Assembly (NCBI GenBank): GCA_964247295.1
Contig: CAXTTV010000064.1
Span: forward strand, 1-23,134
Source of the DNA: CAXTTV01 sp964247295
GTDB taxonomy: Bacteria; Chloroflexota; Ktedonobacteria; Ktedonobacterales; Ktedonobacteraceae
Length of the DNA stretch: 23,134 bases
Reading direction: 5' to 3'
Shown here: positions 22,045 to 23,134 of the stretch, piece after piece
Layout of the letters: every line of letters starts with the position of its first letter
How positions within the stretch are numbered: the stretch's first letter is position 1
Notes under the pieces: generated by a model
What the model was told of the DNA's origin: nothing
The model's database searches: none
Seen by the model: the letters and a program-made list of their open reading frames with translations, nothing else
Position numbers and translations under genes: made by a program

Positions 22045-22864
22045 AATCTCCGGCTCCTTGCAATTGGGTACGCAGAACCGCCAGACTTTTGCGTAGACGG
22101 TTGCGGACAGTGCGATCACTCACCCCCAGTAATTGGGCAATTTCCTTTTCCGAACACTCCTTCCAAAATACCAATAGCACTACCGATCGCAGATGTTCTG
22201 GCAATCCAAGCAAGCTCTGTAATAAATCATCCTGCTCCACCAGGAGAAGCTGTTGCGCCGCCTGAGCATCTTCAAGATTCAGCAAAATCGAGTCGGACGC
22301 GGCGGACTTTTGCTCAAGCGAGGCCAACATGGTACGGGGCACTCGCCGACTCTGCGTTCTCAGCCGCTCAAACCAGCGTCCCTCCCGCATCATAAATGTG
22401 CGGTAAATGTGCTGCCTTTCAAAACGCAAACAATGTAGAAAATTTTGCTCCCAGAATTGCTTTGAAGGATCGATCAGCGCGCGTATCAATCCTTCACAAA
22501 GATCTGCATACAGATCAATTATTAAAACCCGTCGCTCTTCAGAGTGAAGAACAATTCTCTTCAAGACTTTTTTTACCCACATCTCATTCTCATCTTGAAG
22601 ACGCCAGAGAATAATCTCTAGTAATTGATTGCGAGCCACCCAATCCCCTTCTTGGCTCGCGCAGCGCACATATATCACTAATCGCTCTAATGGAACCATG
22701 GTTCTAAGCTCAGCAGCTTCATAGATCTGCCAGGGGGGGACATCAAAGGGGAAACGATTTTCAGGGGGCGGTTGCTCACTAGCAACTAGAGGTTGATCCA
22801 CACTTCCCGTTCTGCGATCTTTCCAGGCACTTGAAAGCCTGAAAGGCAACCTATCAGCGTTCAC
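22034..22864 (-). CDS. Sigma-70-family-like factor (divergent ECF type)
   Basis: 276-aa protein whose C-terminus is a clear sigma region 4: LLGLPEHLRSVVLLVFWKEC followed by SEKEIAQLLGVSDRTVRNRL, a helix-turn-helix that would contact the -35. The N-terminal two thirds hold a divergent region-2-like helical segment (around LYADLCEGLIRALIDPSKQF and LRFERQHIYRTFM) plus a non-conserved leader, so core binding is not assured. The GTG at 22864 has GGAGGG 6 nt upstream; GTG 22888 would sit about 8 nt from the predicted transcription start and is rejected. A consensus-like promoter lies just upstream. The gene runs into the 111-aa partner and then larC. Regulon unknown. Confidence 0.75.
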   Translation of the reverse strand: MNADRLPFRLSSAWKDRRTGSVDQPLVASEQPPPENRFPFDVPPWQIYEAAELRTMVPLERLVIYVRCASQEGDWVARNQLLEIILWRLQDENEMWVKKVLKRIVLHSEERRVLIIDLYADLCEGLIRALIDPSKQFWEQNFLHCLRFERQHIYRTFMMREGRWFERLRTQSRRVPRTMLASLEQKSAASDSILLNLEDAQAAQQLLLVEQDDLLQSLLGLPEHLRSVVLLVFWKECSEKEIAQLLGVSDRTVRNRLRKSLAVLRTQLQGAGDCGA

Positions 22865-22902
22865 AGCGTTCCCTCCAAACCAAAACACAACAACGCTCTT
22901 AA

Positions 22903-22931
22903 ATTATACGCCTTTTTTATAGTCTAATCAA
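22903..22931 (-). promoter_or_regulatory. Promoter of the sigma-like operon
   Basis: On the minus strand TTGATT (22926-22931), 17 bp, then a perfect TATAAT (22903-22908), with transcription predicted near 22896, about 32 nt before GTG 22864. The remaining 22932-23003 is AT-rich, with a second TTGACA (22962-22967) and a hairpin CCTGG-CTAT-CCAGG (22987-23000) after the glycosyltransferase stop. Confidence 0.7.
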
Positions 22932-23003
22932 TATATTTATATTCAAATATTTACATACACATGTCAAGCCTATGGGCTGACCTGTCCCTGGCTATCCAGG
23001 AGA

Positions 23004-23134
23004 TTACTGCCCGTTTTGATGATATTCAATTGCGTTGCGATACACTTCTATGTATCTTTTCGCTGAAGTGGTCCAGGAATGATCAGCTTCCATGCAACGG
23101 CACTGCAAGGTGCGCCAGACATTTGGGACTCGGT
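23004..23134 (-). CDS. glgA: C-terminus of a glycogen-synthase-like glycosyltransferase (partial)
   Basis: Frame read on the minus strand from the window edge to TAA at 23004-23006 gives 42 residues. The pattern VWRTLQ, then MEADHSW, then SAKRYIEVYRNA matches the C-terminal helix of bacterial GlgA (typically LQ, GM, DFSW, SA, Y, LY), which adds glucose from ADP-glucose to glycogen. The start lies beyond position 23134. Only the tail is visible, so another GT5/GT4 glycosyltransferase cannot be excluded. The frame stays open through the whole partial region, unlike the other two frames on this strand. Confidence 0.65.
   Translation of the reverse strand, partial: RVPNVWRTLQCRCMEADHSWTTSAKRYIEVYRNAIEYHQNGQ

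Noticed and set aside
22036..22395. 119-codon plus-strand frame across the sigma-like gene
   Set aside because: Antisense to a frame with clear sigma region 4 and a strong promoter; no domain of its own.

Overview
The window reads as bacterial chromosome of moderate G+C content, with compact genes on both strands, consensus sigma-70 promoters and short intergenic spacers. The gene styles suggest a Chloroflexota bacterium, most likely of the class Ktedonobacteria: soluble GAF histidine kinase, two-repeat MerR regulator, sigma-like factor with a small partner, serA next to a class V aminotransferase, and an exonuclease/DinG-like fusion. This placement is an inference from gene content; there is no rRNA or other phylogenetic marker here.

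Layout. 1-140: probable end of an insertion sequence (two copies of TGACATTTTCAGTGA) and the first copy of a GC-rich ~59-bp repeat. 155-1609 (-): pyruvate kinase; the second repeat copy and an 11-bp perfect inverted repeat lie just upstream of it. 2002-4922 (+): class V aminotransferase and phosphoglycerate dehydrogenase, a serine-biosynthesis pair behind a near-perfect promoter and followed by a clear terminator. 5135-6469 (+): spinster-like MFS transporter with a 15-bp-stem terminator. 6560-6631 (-): tRNA-Gly(CCC). 6890-7624 (+): PspA/IM30-like protein, meeting a 121-aa unknown gene (-) so tightly that their stop codons overlap. 8063-10831 (-): GAF/GAF histidine kinase followed without a spacer by a PHP phosphoesterase.

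10929-16852 (-): a run of rdgB/HAM1, an exonuclease fused to a DinG-like helicase, and a molybdopterin oxidoreductase. The exonuclease active site is intact, but nearly every ATPase motif of the helicase part is eroded. 17050-17427 (-): lone receiver-domain response regulator. 17613-18350 (-) and 18653-19483 (+): divergent two-repeat MerR regulator (TioE-like) and alpha/beta hydrolase, with a CCTC-N4-GAGG dyad in front of the hydrolase. 19700-19771 (+): tRNA-Thr(CGT), sharing its promoter and trailer design with the tRNA-Gly gene. 19808-20362 (-): DUF1992 protein. 21663-22864 (-): sigma-like factor, a small overlapping partner and larC, probably one operon. The right edge (23004-23134, -) holds the C-terminus of a glycogen-synthase-like glycosyltransferase.

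The most distinctive items are the exonuclease with a dismantled helicase, the tRNA cassette design, the two-repeat MerR with its candidate operator, the sigma/small protein/larC unit, and the repeats around pyk and before the PspA gene. I found no CRISPR array, toxin-antitoxin pair, phage module or obvious new defence island.
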